Below, piece by piece: positions 46,283 to 57,213 of a stretch of DNA of 64,000 nucleotides. The notes under the pieces are model-generated. The model was not told the DNA's origin, ran no database searches, and saw nothing but the letters and a program-made list of their open reading frames with translations. How positions within the stretch are numbered: position 1 is the first letter of the stretch; each line of letters begins with the position of its first letter. The DNA comes from Mixophyes australis (lineage: Eukaryota; Chordata; Amphibia; Anura; Limnodynastidae). A program made the position numbers and the translations under genes. The DNA is taken from contig JAVHZZ010000004.1 of NCBI GenBank assembly GCA_036250195.1, positions 320,130,128 to 320,194,127 of the forward strand, in the 5' to 3' direction.

Positions 46283-48183
46283 ATTTAGCACTCGAAAGGA
46301 TGCAAAGACTGAGAAAAAGGCATGCGTTATCGAAGGATTGCTTTTTAGGTTGTAATACCTAATTTCTTTTCTAAAAAAATGAAAAAATTAAGTTGTCTGT
46401 GAGAAATCTTGTCATCTATAATATCAACAAGGATATAAAGGATGCATAGATTCTTATTTAGACGTGACAGAAGGTTTATGTAAACCAATTATTCAATATA
46501 GTACATTCATGTATAAAGACATTGTGGAATGTATTCTGAGCTTATTTTGTAAAAATGTTTTTCTGCTGCTGCATATTGAATCAATTTACTTGAAAATGTT
46601 CTGCCAGGATTTATTTTCTTGGAATGGATGACGTTACTGTTGGATTTACAGTATTGGCATTTGACTTATCTACATAGTATTGTAACATCACCTAAAATGT
46701 CATTTGTTTCCAATGTTATATTTGAACAAAATGAACACAAATAGAACCCTGTACAGCAGTGTCAGACTGGGGCATGAAGGGCCCACCCAGGGAATGCAGT
46801 GGTAGGGGCCCATGAAAAAGGGCTTTTTGTCTGCACAGCACTGAAGGGAATGTGGACAGCCACAAGAGGTACCATAGTCAGCCCTCTGAGGACATGGCAT
46901 GAAATGATGTGGTCTCAGATCCGTACTGTGTAAGATGCACTTTGTATAATGAAGCCCCACGCACCATGCAACACAACATACATAAGTCAAAAAACACACA
47001 GTCCAAACAGTAGGTGAACTTATGTTTGATTAGTCGAGCTGTTGAAAAGATATTACCATTGTGAGACTAGTAAGAGACTATGAGGTTTGGGTTCAATATG
47101 TGTGAAGTTTGCATGTTCTTCACGTGTTTGTGTGTTTCCTCCAGGTGTTCCGATTACAGTCCAAAAACATACTAGTAGCTTAATTGGCTTCTAATGAAAT
47201 TAACCCTCATGAGTGTGTGTGTTCATGTGGTGGGGAATAGATTACTCTACGGGGCAGGGACAAATGTGAATGATTAAATATATTCTGAAAGAGACCTCAT
47301 ATTATATAGGCTATTTATAAACAAAGGATAATAAATATAAATAAAGTATTATATAGAGATCTTTTAAGCTTGCAAGCAGGGCCTTCTTACCTATCTATCT
47401 GTCTGTCTGTCTGTCTTACCCAGTATTGTTTTATTACTGTGTTTGATCCCAATTGTAAAACTCTATTTGCTGGCGGTATATTGAGCAGATTACAGTTAAA
47501 CATTTACAAGTATATGGTACACTGACAAGGACGTAAAATATGAAAACCATAGTTTATTAATGTCATATATATACAATCATATGAAATATTGCTTACTAGC
47601 TGCCAAGCCAGGTAGTTACACAGAGACTTACGGGGAGCGTTACCAAGGGACGGTTTTTAATACTGTTTGCAAACTGCCTGATATCAGAAAAATCAAACTG
47701 GATCTGATGTGTGGCGGTTTGCAAATTTCTAAACCGCCGGCCTGGTAAAACAAAATGGGAAACATCCGTTTTTACCCCTTACATTGTAAGCCCAGGCTAC
47801 ACAGCATTGGTCCGGTCATCGAGAAGGAATCCTCAACAAACAGTTGGACCCCAGCACCTGGGGCTGACCAGCCCAATACTGAATAGCACTGGGCACCTTC
47901 TGGTAAACCTGTTGGTACACGCACTTATGGCACTACATGTGCCAGCATGAACTAAGCAGTGTTCTTGCATGCTGGCGCTGCTTATGGAACTATAAGCTCC
48001 TGTATGTACAAATAGCGCCAGTACATACAGTTACAGTTAGTGCCACCAATGAGAAACATTCTCAATGAAAATCTAGTAGATGACACAGTAATATTTACAG
48101 AACTGCAGAAATGTGTCCACCCTCAGCAGAAATTACATGTCATTACGAATGTGCCTATTTATACAGGTAATATATGGTTCAGT
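46283..48183. other. Intergenic, no clear gene
   Basis: A short (TCTG)n run lies at about 47395-47415. The stretch 46755-46850 (GTCAGACTGGGGCATGAAGG) looks like a dispersed repeat. Nothing else recognised apart from the SINE piece. Confidence 0.4.
47095..47290 (+). repeat. tRNA-derived SINE, worn fragment
   Basis: Body of the SINE family: GTGTGAAGTTTGCATGTTCT, TCCAAAAACATACTAGTAGC and GGGGCAGGGACAAATGTGAA. The tRNA head is barely visible and the tail is missing. Confidence 0.65.
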
Positions 48184-50117
48184 GGGGCATATTCAATTGT
48201 TAGCGAGTTTCGAAGTTCGAGCGCATTAAGTCATTTGTTTGCTTTTTTTCCTTATTTTCGAGCGCGGAAACTTCTCCCGCAATTCTAATCTTTTTTTTTT
48301 TTTTTTACCGAAACGGTGTAACGGCGCTCCAACCGTTTGTCAATGTCAAAGTATAGGCTGGATGCGAACCCTCAGCGGAAAAAGCTATTCAATTGTTTTT
48401 TAACGCTGAGTGTGAAACAGGCAAATCTGCTGTTTCATCTCGCACCTCCTTGGTCTGCTCAAAGAATTTTTTTTTTATTAAGTTAAGAAAAATATACATT
48501 AAACTGAAAAAATAGGTGTAAAAGTTCATAAAAATAACCTAAAAACTGAGAAGTACTTAAAAAAGTGTAATAATAATTAATAATTTTTGAAAAGTTCCCC
48601 CTTTAGAAAAAACCATTAGTGGTGCATGTATTTAAACTTTTTTATATCATTTTTTTTTCATTTTTTTTAAGGGGGGGGGGGGGGGGGTTGTGCCTGACCT
48701 CAGTCAGCTCTCGGTGAAAAGTAGCATGTTATTTATTTATTTTCTTTAAACCAAAATCGTTTGCTCCCCACTCTATTTAGTCTTAGCCCTAGTGCTGGCA
48801 GGCTATTGATGTGTGAGTTAAAATCTTTGAAAAATTTGGCGTAGGGTTCCCCCTATTTTAATTGAACCAGCACTAGGCAAACCAGCCGGGGTGATAGGCA
48901 ATATAGCAGGGGGGAGGGGGGGGGACGCAGTTTGGGTCCCACGGCCATAATGACTAAACACCCACAGACTGTTCAGCGTTGGCCTGGATTCCCTAGGGAG
49001 TGTGGTCCGCTGAAAAATGTAAGCGGGCCACCCCCCTAGGGACACCCAGTCCAGTGCCGATAGCACTAGGGCTCTTCCTACTACCCCTGGGCTGTGGGTA
49101 GTAGGGTAATAAATGGGGATTTTGTATGAAATAAATAAATAAATGTTGATTTGTGGAACTACATGTCCCAGCCAGCCATGTTGGCCTAAATAGTGTGGGC
49201 ATGCTGCTACTTGTCTAACTACAAGCACCAGCGTACCCATGGCACACTGGGCATGTTTGCACTTGTAGAACCACAAGTGCCAACATGCTCTTACACCCAC
49301 GGCTGGCTGTGATCTATAGTTCCACAAAGCAAAATGTTAAATAAAAGCACAACACCCTCATTCCAACCACACATCTTTATTAAAAATAATAAAACCCCAA
49401 GAAATACAGTAAACACCCTCATGTACACCATAGATTTTTATTGAAAAAAACAAAAAACAAAATACTCACCATGGACGAAATCCTCAGTTTTATGATGCTT
49501 TACCTACACACACTCATTTACGCAAAGTCCCAAAAATTATTTGTACCTTCGAAGAAATGTCCGGCTTGCCCACTATCCCACAAATATTTGTACCTTACAA
49601 ATGTCCATGCTTGGCCAGTGTTCAAGAAATGTTTGTAAATGGCAAAAAATATACCTCCTTGTAAAATCTTTTAATCTGCTGTCCAGGGGGAAGGGGGGGG
49701 GGGGGACATTGTTGCTTGCAGTGCTGGGGCCCTTCTTGATTGCACTGTGGGGGCCCATTCTCTTGTGCAGTGCTGGGGCCATTCTTGATTGCAGTGAGGG
49801 GGCCCATTCTCTTGTGCAGTGCTGGGGCCATTCTTGATTGCAGTGTAGGGTCCCAATCTCCTTTGCAGTGCTGGGGCCCTTCTTGATTGCATTAATTTGC
49901 ATTAATTTTTTATACTAAAATGACTGCCTTAACCACTCCTCATTTCAAACTCGCTAGGACCAATAATAGAGCGCGAGGGGGTGGATGCAATATTAACAAT
50001 TGAATTGAGCGGGTTTTTTTTTTTAAAATGAGCGCTCAAACAGGAAAAAACGAGCGCAGGTTGTTTTTTTTCGAGCGCGGGATTTTCACCCGTCTCGCTA
50101 ACAATTGAATATGCCCC
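48184..50117. mobile_element. Non-autonomous DNA transposon, Harbinger-like ends
   Basis: GGGGCATATTCAATTGTTAG at 48184 and its inverted copy ending at 50117 enclose 1934 bp. Bases AGT flank both sides. The ends are close to the 17738 MITE, which has a TTA duplication, so PIF/Harbinger is likely. The inner ends are rich in GAGCGC motifs. The interior has a G run (48671-48688), the 49690-49895 tandem repeat and no transposase. Confidence 0.75.
49690..49895. repeat. Tandem repeat of about 54 bp in the 48184 element
   Basis: Nearly four units of GCAGTGCTGGGGCC, TTCTTGATTGCAGTG and GGGGCCCATTCTC. It gives four overlapping minus-strand open frames, none a gene. Confidence 0.85.
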
Positions 50118-51642
50118 AGTGAGTCAAACAAAATGATGGTGACTGTAGGTGTGTAATAATGTTGCTAACTCTGCTGGGAGCATCTGGGCAGTGTGGGCTA
50201 AGGACAATCGTGCACCTTGTATTGCACCCACATGCCAAATATTATTTTTTTTTTAGAACAAGGTATTTAGATTAGCTTTAATGTACGGCATATATATTTT
50301 TTTAAAACATGTATTTTTAAATTCCATGAACAATTCATATATAGAAACTGCATTTGCAGGTATTATTTGACCAATGTAATTAAAACATTGATTACGACAC
50401 AAGTAATAAAGACAGCCGTGATGTCAGCTCATTCTGTTTGCTTCTGGCAACCTTTATTTATCATGTTAGATATATGAAGCAATGTTGGAACAAAAGTGTA
50501 TTTCACCTTGAGCACTTGCACAGTTTAAAAAAGAGACAACATAGACATTCTACAACTGAAGGTCAAATACAAATGATGCATTCACAGCTGTGAAATGTGC
50601 CTACAATTAATCTATTATTTTAAATTATTATTATTATTAATTTATTATTTTAAATTATTATTATTATTAATCTATTAGTCACTTGCAATATGGATTACTT
50701 TTCAAAATTATGCCCAGAGAAAAATAGAAAAAAAAATGTATAATAATTCAATGTGCTAAATTTCGGAATTCCAATGCTTTGAAGTTAAAAATATTTTCTT
50801 TTGGCAATAAAACAGAAGTGGGTTCATCACAAAAGTTCACTTTAGTTAATAGTTGTTTTATTTTACCAATATAACAGATGTGAGTTGTTGTTTTAGCAAT
50901 AAAACAGACATGGGTTAAATGCAATAGTTCAGTTTAGTTAATAAATCATGTTACAAGCCAGCAAATACCACTTTTCCCAATGTAAATTATAAACCAAAAT
51001 GAGAAATAAACATTAATTATTGTGGCATTTGGAAAAAGGTATCATGAAGTGTTGTGTAATTATTTGTATCAAAATATAAAACGTTTTCAACTGCTTAACA
51101 TAAATAACATTTGTTGATGGAACATCAGAATCAGAGGAACAGTAACTTGCCTCAACTCCAAAACAAAATGAAATGTTAATATTATGAGAAAAGTTGACAA
51201 TCATGAACTAGTGCTGGCAGTAGTTGTTTAAACCATATGACACTAAATACAGCTTCATCTGCCAGACACATTTGTTTTGTACATTAAAACCTTTGGACTG
51301 GAAGAAAGCAAATACACTCTCATAGTCAGGCAATGTAGTTGACTCTGCAACAGAGAGGAAACAGTGGTCCCAAAATTCATTATGGGAAGGGTCCAGGCAG
51401 AAGATTTTGTAGCTGGTTGCCTTGGAGGTACTTTTTTGTTTTATGTCTTTTGTTTCTTTTAATATTTTTATTGAAGTGTACAGTAAATTAGATACAGACA
51501 TTTAACAAACAACAAATAACAAATTCCTATAATTCTTTGGCAAAAATGTGTTTATCCTGAACGCCTATTGTTGTACTATAAATGACTTATTTGCTCTACA
51601 TTTTTAAGACACTTAAATACCACAATCTTTTCTCCCCTATAG
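50118..51642. other. AT-rich stretch; possible intron of the carrier gene
   Basis: An open minus-strand frame (51208-51501, 97 aa) has protein-like composition (HNEFWDHCFLSVAEST, FNVQNKCVWQMKLYLV) but matches nothing I know. It could be a scrap of a processed gene or repeat. The left part is plain AT-rich sequence. Confidence 0.3.
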
Positions 51643-51686
51643 GGGCAGCTAGTGTTATTGTAGGACACCCTTTGGACACAGTTAAG
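51643..51686 (+). CDS. SLC25A48: Mitochondrial carrier exon, probably SLC25A48 exon 2
   Basis: After a TTTTCTCCCCTATAG acceptor, 44 bases read (G)AASVIVGHPLDTVK and stop at a GTATTT donor. PxDxxK is the signature at the end of the first helix of mitochondrial carriers (SLC25), inner-membrane proteins that exchange small metabolites. The residues GGAASVIVGHPLDTVK are, as I recall, those of SLC25A48. SLC25A45 and SLC25A47 differ in this stretch. Intron phases are 1 (upstream) and 0 (downstream). I found neither exon 1 nor exon 3 in the window; both introns must be long or exon 1 escaped me. In human, SLC25A48 and DDX46 both lie on 5q31.1, which supports the call. Confidence 0.75.
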
Positions 51687-51959
51687 GTATTTGAATTACA
51701 CATTATTTATAATCTGTTTTAATACATGTTTGATTGTATTATTCTGTTAATATTGCAACTTGCATACAGTACATTTCTAATTAACATTTTTTTGGCAAAT
51801 ACATATTTATTTTTTAAAATACTAGTTTTTCTATATTGGTAACTACCGTATTTGCCGGCGTATAAGACGACTGGGCGTATAAGACGACCCCCAACATTTC
51901 CACTCAAAATTATAGAGTTTGTTATATACTCGCAGTATAAGACTACCCCCTCTTCCGCA

Positions 51960-52245
51960 CACCTTCCACACACACACTGTATTAAATCACTGGCCCCCAC
52001 ACACACTGTATTAAATCACTGGCCCCCACACACGCTGTATTAAATCACTGGCCCCCACACACACTGCATTAAGTCACTGGCCCCCACACACACACTGCAT
52101 GAAGTCACTGGCCCCCACACACACTGCATTCAATCACTGGCCCCCACACACACACTGCATGAAGTCACTGGCCCCCACACACACTGCATTAAGTCACTGG
52201 CCCCCACACACACACTGCATGAAGTCACTGGCCCCCACACACACA
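51960..52245. repeat. Tandem repeat of about 30 bp in the 51846 element
   Basis: About nine units of CACACACTGCATTAAGTCAC followed by TGGCCCCCA, ending in a (CA)n run and two ACTCATATATGCTGATCAC units (52245-52300). Confidence 0.88.
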
Positions 52246-52455
52246 CACACACACACTCATATATGCTGATCACACACACACTCATATATGCTGATCACAC
52301 ACTCTGCATTGACATGACATAACATAAAACAAACATAACATAACCCATACTAATAACACTTACCTTCTTCTGCTGTCACTCTCCTCTGTCCCCCTCCTGT
52401 CACTCTCATCTGTCCCTCTCTTCCTCTCTCACTTTGCCCCCTCTGCCGCGCCCCA

Positions 52456-52626
52456 GCCATAAAAAAAAAACAGAAACACTTACCAATCCGCGCGGCGCCG
52501 GGACCCAGCATCCTCCTCTCTCACGCAGCCTGTCACTGATATATGACAGGCTGCGTGAGAGAGGAGGATGCTGGGTCCCGGCGCCACGCGGATTGGTAAG
52601 TGTTTCTGTTTTTTTTTTTTTATGGC
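52456..52626. repeat. Long near-perfect palindrome, module copy 2
   Basis: Arms of about 80 bp (52456-52535 and 52544-52626) pair almost perfectly around CTGATATA. The centre is TGTCA...TGACA; outward come CCTCCTCTCTCACGCAG, GGGACCCAGCATCC, GGCGCC and CTTACCAATCCGCG. One mismatch is seen in the GC-rich part. The module also occurs at 18888-19029. Confidence 0.92.
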
Positions 52627-52861
52627 TGGCCCGCGGCACCCCTGAGACCCCTGAGTTTGGCACCCGGCGTATAAGACGACCCCCCCACTTGGAGGCATGT
52701 TTTCCAGGTCAAAAAAGTCGTCTTATACGCCGGCAAATACGGTACATGTTGTTGTCAGATGGCTAATTGTAATGAAAATGTATTTAATGTATTTTCTTGT
52801 ATAAATTAAGTTACAGGTTTATGTGCAATATCTGTGTGTAGTTTTCACGGGCATAGAGGCA

Positions 52862-53030
52862 GATTTATCAAACATTTTAAAAAGAAAAAGTGGATTTGTT
52901 TACCATAGCTACCAATCAGATTCTAGCATCATTCATCTAATTACTACATTCTAGAAAATGATAGCTAGAATCTGATTGGTTGTCATGTGCAACACCTTCA
53001 CCTTTCCTTTTTTAGAAGGTTTGATATCTC
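52862..53030. mobile_element. Palindromic MITE, copy 3
   Basis: Diverged copy of the 10274 family: ACCAATCAGATTCTAGCATC and ATAGCTAGAATCTGATTGGT, with ends AGATTTATCAAAC and TTTGATATCT. Confidence 0.72.
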
Positions 53031-54883
53031 TAATCCATACTATTTTTTTTGGGTGATATCAGAAGGGCAGATTTGTGAACAAAGATTTATTTTGCTTATT
53101 ACAAGAAGATACAAAAGATGAGCTCCCTAGGATCTAATGGTATTAATGCTATACCTTGCAATTTTAAGGGATCAACACAGAAGTGGAAGTTGCTCAATCA
53201 ATTTACAGGTTCATAGCAGGTACTTGAAAGGATGGGGGTATCCTGAAAGAAACAAACACAGAGAAAAATCCCACAGCACAATGCTATAACCATCAAAGGA
53301 GATGCTATTTCTACTTGTACATAAAAATGCAGAAATCTCAGTTGCACACATTTGCAAATGTATGGCAAGCCACCTGTCTCTGGATCACTTGCTTGTACAA
53401 CTGTAAAGTGTTTATGTCTAGTATGTGTGATAGATTTTAGTTGAAAAAAAGCACTGGTGTTCCTAAATCCATTGCTTTTACTCTATGATTGTTGACTGAC
53501 TCTATGCCACAAGGGCAGTGTTAGTAAATAAACCACATATGTAGAATTGCAGTTAATATATCTTTTGTGGCAAGGGCACCCTTCTTGTGACACAGGCACC
53601 CCACAGACATCAGTCACAGACAGCTTCTTATTGAAAACAGTGCTATTATTGTTCCATCACAATACACACAGCATACACATTCTGTCAGGATGACCTAAGG
53701 CAAACTATCACTAGCTAGACATAAACCTCCTTTCTAGACACTGGCCACTCTTTGGCATCAGTCGCCATGCACAATTGCACAGTACAGTTTTTTTTTTATA
53801 CTTGAGACTCCTCCCACAACCCTAGTTTGTTGGACAGGTGATACTCCAACTTTGCCTTTAAATGGAAGTTTCCTCAGGTGCTATCTAACTCCTCTTCACT
53901 ACAGACACATCCTGTCAGCTCTGCTGTAGCTGTGGAAAAGACACTTTCAATGCATGTAAATTACATCACACATTTCATACTTCTACTTCGTGACACATGT
54001 CTCAGACCTGTATATAACTTGGTCTGCAGCCTTTTCCCTACAAACTGTCAGCTGAATAGTTGATTCCTTTTTTAGAAGCCTGTGGAAAACCCTTACCTTT
54101 GTCACATTTTGCACCTTTGTATATTTTTATTCTTATTCCTACACTAACAGAAATCATATATTTTATTAGCTCCATATTTACACAAATTTGTTTGCTTTGT
54201 GTATATAAATTTGGGTTTACCCACTATGGACCTGAATTATTAGCGGACTTATACTGTGCACAGGTTGAGTAAAGTATTATACGTAAATAAACACAAGAAA
54301 GGTACTCACCGACTCATTAAGCAACGGGTCTCCAAATACGTACCAAAATGAATCTGGTCACAAGTCATTTATGCAACGTAAAAAGCTAAGTAACACAGAG
54401 ATGCATCGAACCACGGATATAAAGCAGTGAGGTCAACACAGACTACAAACTTTAAAGTACTCAATGAAATGTCCATATTTAGATAGATCAGTTACGTTGA
54501 GTACCCTAGTGTTGAGATGAGATGCGCAATTTTTTTATTTTTTATTTTTAAAATATATCCTCAAGTGTATTGTTTATTTATTTATTTGTCTCTGTTATGT
54601 ATATACCACATTTAACAGGATTTACATTATGTAGATTGTTATTATTATTATTATTATTATTATGATTAATTCATCAGAACGCATCATCTACCTGTTTTTG
54701 GTTCTAACTTGATCACACTATCTTGTAGGTAGGTGACCAATAATTAGTAATACTGATACTTAATTAGTTACTAGTAGCTTGGCCTACCTGGGACCTGTAG
54801 TGCACCAGTGACAAATCACTTTCAAGTATTATTGGTGTTATTAGTTGCACACACACACACGCACACGCACACACACACACGCA

Positions 54884-54923
<40 letters not shown>

Positions 54924-55095
54924 GGTCGGGGAAGTACTATAGTGCTTTCATCACAGGGGTGGGTATCCCTATGGGGGGAGGCAGGCCCACATCTCCCTAG
55001 GGAATGGGTGTGGAAAGACAATTTACCTCATTCATTACAGTCATAGAGGAGGATGTTCAAGTTTGGGGATACCTGCTACCCTCATCACAAACTAC
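53031..55095. other. Intergenic or intronic, microsatellites only
   Basis: No exon recognised. An (ATT)n run lies at about 54639-54662 and a (CA/CG)n run at 54847-54922. Small open frames at 53878-54063 and 54060-54272 are not recognised. Confidence 0.45.
54847..54922. repeat. (CA)n microsatellite with CG interruptions
   Basis: About 38 dinucleotides, mostly CA with several GC steps (GCACGCGCAC). Confidence 0.95.
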
Positions 55096-55540
55096 CTTAC
55101 TAAAAAAGTATGGCAGTTAATATCAGCACGTTGCCTTAGTTACTGGGGTCATGAGTTCAATTCTCGACCATGGCCTTATCTGTGTGAAGTTTGTGAGCCT
55201 GATTCATTAAGGACAGTAAAGTTAAAAAAATGTGGAACTTTGAACCTTGCCAAAACCATGTTGCAATGCAAGGGGTGCAAATTAGTTTAGTATTTTGCAC
55301 ATAAGAAAAATACTGGCTATTTTTTCATGTGGCACATGGATACTTGATAGCTTTAATTTTACAATGACATTAAAAGTTGATCTACTCCAATTAAAAATCT
55401 GTCTGGTTTTGCCAAGGTATAAAGTTACTCTTTTGTTTTTGCTTTAGTTCCTTAATGAATCTGCTCCTGTATGTTCTCCCTGTGTTTCCGTGGGGTTCCT
55501 CCAACAATCCAACAGTAGGAAGGGACCAATGTAAAATAAA
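55096..55540 (+). repeat. tRNA-derived SINE split by a MITE
   Basis: The head of the SINE (55096-55196: CAGCACGTTGCCTTAGTTAC, GGTCATGAGTTCAATTCTCG) is followed by the 55197-55466 insert. Then the body resumes: TGTATGTTCTCCCTGTGTTT, CCGTGGGGTTCCTCC. The rest is deleted. Confidence 0.75.
55197..55466. mobile_element. MITE inserted in a SINE
   Basis: GCCTGATTCATTAAGGACAG at the left is mirrored by TTCCTTAATGAATCTGCTC at the right. Inner parts also pair (AACCTTGCCAAAACC with GGTTTTGCCAAGGTAT). About 270 bp, related in its ends to the 14499 element. Confidence 0.72.
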
Positions 55541-56024
55541 GATTAATGTATGTTGTAAATGTCCATTCATTATTGCCAAAATTCACATGAATACATGTTT
55601 TAGAATTACATTAAAAAAGACACACACACCAATGTTTTTTTTATAAAGTAAATAAATGTAAACAAAATATACAAAGCAAAAATTTAGAAAGCATAAAAGA
55701 AGAATGAAATTTTTCATAAAGGCCAATTTTTTTAAAATAATTTTTTGACATTTGTGGATTTTTATGTGATAATTATTTACATTTCTGAAAATTTCCTCTA
55801 CAGATGGTGGGTTTCCTGCCACAGTCGGGGTGTCTTCTTGAGCTGTAACAAACAAACAAAACAAAATTTAGCATGCTTTGCTAATTTTGAAAATATAAAT
55901 TATTTCTCTGGGTGTACTTTACACCTTGCGAGGATCAGCAGAGTGTTAAAGTGAAACTGTCAGCAAAGGTTAATGGGATGCTAAACACAGTAGTAGCCAG
56001 AGGACTAAAAAATTTTGGTGGCAG

Positions 56025-56086
<62 letters not shown>

Positions 56087-56359
56087 ATGGTGGCAAAGGA
56101 GGGGGTTGTTTTCCACCACACACTTATTAGACCCATCATGGTGGAAACCTGTGGAGTGGATAACTAGGTCTAAGGTAAATGCCATGTGGGAAATCAATGC
56201 TTTCTGATGACTTCTATGGGCTTCTAAACCCAAGCGTACGACTTGATAGGCCCTTAGTTTGTCCTCGTTCGTGATGTACCGGCAGATTATCCATGGCCTG
56301 TGCTAGGATCCTGAGCTCTTTATGAGCGAATGTAGCTTCTCTCATTTTGGCAAACATAT
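55541..56359. other. AT-rich flank of the gypsy element
   Basis: Includes a (TA)n microsatellite at about 56025-56082. No gene is seen. Confidence 0.5.
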
Positions 56360-56513
56360 TGTTAGGAACTTACCTTGTCCCCGTTCCGCTGCGCTGTCAG
56401 CGGGAGCTGACAGCGGTGTCCATGTCTTCAGCGCTGCTTCTGTTAGCGCTGCCGCACTTCCTGCTTCTCTCTGCTGCTGATCATGTGACTCCTGGGCGGG
56501 GAATTCAAACTCC

Positions 56514-56554
56514 TATATCTTCCCTGCTCTGACACGCTGCCTGTGTCAGAGCAA
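56514..56554 (+). promoter_or_regulatory. LTR promoter: TATA box and likely transcript start
   Basis: TATAT at 56514-56518 lies 31 bases above GTCAGAGCAA (56545-56554). That decamer is the exact complement of the sequence just inside the LTR (57192-57201). The distance fits a Pol II start at about 56545. The start itself is inferred. Confidence 0.6.
56526..56552 (+). repeat. 10-bp hairpin at the likely U3/R border
   Basis: GCTCTGACAC (56526-56535) and GTGTCAGAGC (56543-56552) are perfect inverted repeats around GCTGCCT. The hairpin is kept in the solo LTR (46089-46115). Confidence 0.85.
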
Positions 56555-56638
56555 TGTGTTTCCTGTTCCTGGCTACAGTTCCTGTGTCCTGACTCCTGTG
56601 ATCCTGCTCCTGTTAACCCCTCTATTCCTCCTACTCCT

Positions 56639-56905
56639 GTGTACCTACCTGGCTGTGTGACCGACTATTCTCTGGATCTCCCTCTGGCACCGTATACCTG
56701 ATACCTCCGGTGTACCGACCCGGCTGTGTGACCGACTATTCTCTGGATCTCCCTCTGGCACCGTATACCTGATACCTCCCGTGTACCGACCCGGCTGTGT
56801 GACCGACTATTCTCTGGATCTCCCTCTGGCACCGTATACCTGTTACCTCCTGTGTACCGACCCGGCTGTGTTACCGACTATTCTCTGGATCCTGCCACGC
56901 ACCCA
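56639..56905 (+). repeat. 71-bp tandem repeat in the LTR
   Basis: Units start at 56639, 56710, 56781 and 56852 with GTGTACCGACCCGGCTGTGT (first unit slightly different), followed by TTCTCTGGATCTCC. The spacing is exactly 71 bp and the last unit is partial. The same repeat is in the 3' LTR, and a reduced form is in the solo LTR. Confidence 0.92.
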
Positions 56906-57189
56906 TTGCCTCCGTGCATCTACCGGTTACTGTTCCAGACCCACTACGCCTGGAATTCACGGTTAGTGCCTGTACTTGCACCGCATTGTCTATTTTCTTG
57001 TCTGCCTGCCATCACTTAGAACTTTCTCCCTTACGTCAGTAGGCTAATCTGGGGGCCGCGACCTGCGGTTCTTCGGCAGCTAAGCCCACACTACCTTGCG
57101 GTGGTTCTTGGTGAAGACCGGAAGGCCGTTAGACTCCGCGCCCTAGGTAAGCCTATGCTAATACTGACTAAGGCATCAAGATCGTAACA

Positions 57190-57203
57190 GTTTGCTCTGA
57201 CCC
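57190..57203 (+). promoter_or_regulatory. Primer-binding site, self-priming type
   Basis: The bases next to the LTR (GTTTGCTCTGACC) do not start with TGG, so they do not look like a tRNA 3'-end binding site. TTGCTCTGAC (57192-57201) is the exact complement of the probable 5' end of the transcript. This is the arrangement described for Tf1 and proposed for vertebrate sushi-group elements. Confidence 0.65.
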
Positions 57204-57213
57204 TATCTAACTG

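Larger units (their letters stand above)
51846..52742. mobile_element. Non-autonomous DNA transposon with TA target
   Basis: The ends are a 26-bp inverted repeat starting CCGTATTTGCCGGCGTATAA, flanked by TA on both sides (51844-51845 and 52743-52744), as in the Tc1/mariner superfamily. GTATAAGACGAC recurs inside both ends. The 897-bp interior has a 30-bp tandem repeat, a (CA)n run and a long palindrome, but no transposase. Confidence 0.82.
56360..57189 (+). repeat. 5' LTR
   Basis: 830 bp, TG...CA. A TATA-like TATAT at 56514-56518 and a likely transcript start near 56545 divide U3 from R. A 71-bp tandem repeat fills 56639-56905. Confidence 0.95.

Noticed and set aside
49573..49902. Minus-strand frames with repeated Pro-Ser-Thr-Ala motifs
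   Set aside because: Products of the 54-bp tandem repeat in the 48184 element.
56781..56966. A 61-codon frame that occurs twice (56781 and 61873)
   Set aside because: It is the 71-bp LTR repeat read in frame in both LTRs.
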